Shown here: positions 63,601-64,000 of the stretch, one piece after another | Layout of the letters: every line of letters starts with the position of its first letter | Numbering within the stretch: position 1 is the stretch's first letter | Assembly: GCA_033026295.1 (NCBI GenBank) | Contig: CM065173.1 | Location: 14,756,517-14,820,516, forward strand | Direction of reading: 5' to 3' | From: Channa striata | Taxonomy: Eukaryota; Chordata; Actinopteri; Anabantiformes; Channidae | Length of the DNA: 64,000 bases | Notes under the pieces: model-generated | Seen by the model: only the letters and a program-made list of their open reading frames with translations | Told to the model about the DNA's origin: nothing | The model's database searches: none | Made by a program: the position numbers and the translations under genes

Positions 63601-64000
63601 CAGCTAATACTGCGATGAAATGAAATTTCTCATGGCTTTCCATTGCTACCAGCTGTGCTGTTTCTATGGGTCTCACCAGCTGTAACAGCATCTCCATATG
63701 GAAAAACTCTGGCTTCCAGTGGAGCTGCTGTTATCTGTGGAGGGACACCTCTTGTCACCGAAAAACTTTTGGGACTTTACAACTTACAAGTGATAGATTT
63801 GACTATCAAATGTTATTGTTTTCCATTCAGTTTTAATGCAATGCTCATTTATGTGCAAGTCTCTCTTTGTAATAAAATAAAACTGATCAGGAATTCCTGT
63901 TTTTTGTCATACTATTTGAACAGAGAAAAAGGTGTGTATGTGTGTTCTTGTATTTCTTAGGTATTTAGGGGGGGAAAGTGTTTTCCTAACTGAGATGGAA
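60700..64000. other. Intergenic region right of ubxn1, no gene recognised
   Basis: AT-rich with short open frames only. The longest (63643-63960, plus, 105 codons) reads SPYGKTLASSGAAVICGGTP in part, matches nothing I know and lacks clear splice partners. A perfect 16-bp inverted repeat is at 62254-62288. Confidence 0.45.
62254..62288. repeat. Perfect 16-bp inverted repeat with 3-nt loop
   Basis: Left arm 62254-62269 (GCTCCAAATACTAATA), loop GAG, right arm 62273-62288 (TATTAGTATTTGGAGC). It has no mismatches and is in non-coding DNA. Confidence 0.85.

Noticed and set aside
63643..63960. Plus-strand 105-codon open frame near the right edge
   Set aside because: No family recognised and no clear splice partner; it could be part of a gene beyond the window, but nothing here supports it.
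1..64000. CRISPR arrays, operons, tRNA or rRNA genes
   Set aside because: No regularly spaced repeats, no cloverleaf-like or rRNA sequence noticed; the genes are intron-bearing and vertebrate.

Overview
The window is vertebrate nuclear DNA, almost certainly from a teleost fish. The genes are split by GT-AG introns, the AT-rich non-coding DNA carries repeat types common in fish (RTE and CR1/Rex1-like LINEs, Tc1-mariner and pogo-like elements), and the proteins read as close relatives of human ones. I rebuilt exons by hand by matching splice sites and reading frame; every coding exon listed keeps phase with its neighbours.

Layout, left to right: (1) scyl1 (+), 18 coding exons, 1045-10654, a pseudokinase/HEAT protein of Golgi-ER traffic. 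(2) A repeat-rich gap, 12.0-14.3 kb, with a Tc1-like remnant. (3) A tandem segmental duplication, about 14288-20290 and 21957-26948, each unit carrying one complete minus-strand PLAAT gene (LRAT/NlpC-P60-type phospholipase/acyltransferase). The first unit also holds a dead 2.2-kb RTE LINE with target-site duplications; the second unit has the empty site. A LINE endonuclease fragment lies between the units. (4) ints5 (+), 27849-32475, an Integrator subunit. (5) ganab (+), 33645-45678, the catalytic subunit of ER glucosidase II, including the optional 66-nt exon known from mammals. (6) prpf39 (+), 48384-55458, a U1 snRNP-associated HAT-repeat splicing factor, with a CR1/Rex1-like LINE fragment in intron 1. 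(7) ubxn1 (-), 56959-60069, a UBA/UBX p97 cofactor, tail to tail with prpf39. (8) 60.7-64 kb, no gene recognised.

These are mainly housekeeping genes (membrane traffic, snRNA processing, glycoprotein folding, splicing, p97-linked degradation) and do not form one pathway. The grouping of SCYL1, PLAAT, INTS5, GANAB and UBXN1 recalls human 11q12-q13; PRPF39 lies on chromosome 14 in human. I found no sign of a wholly new system. The most interesting part is the PLAAT pair: the catalytic exons are almost identical between copies while the membrane-anchor exon has diverged by many substitutions and two in-frame indels.
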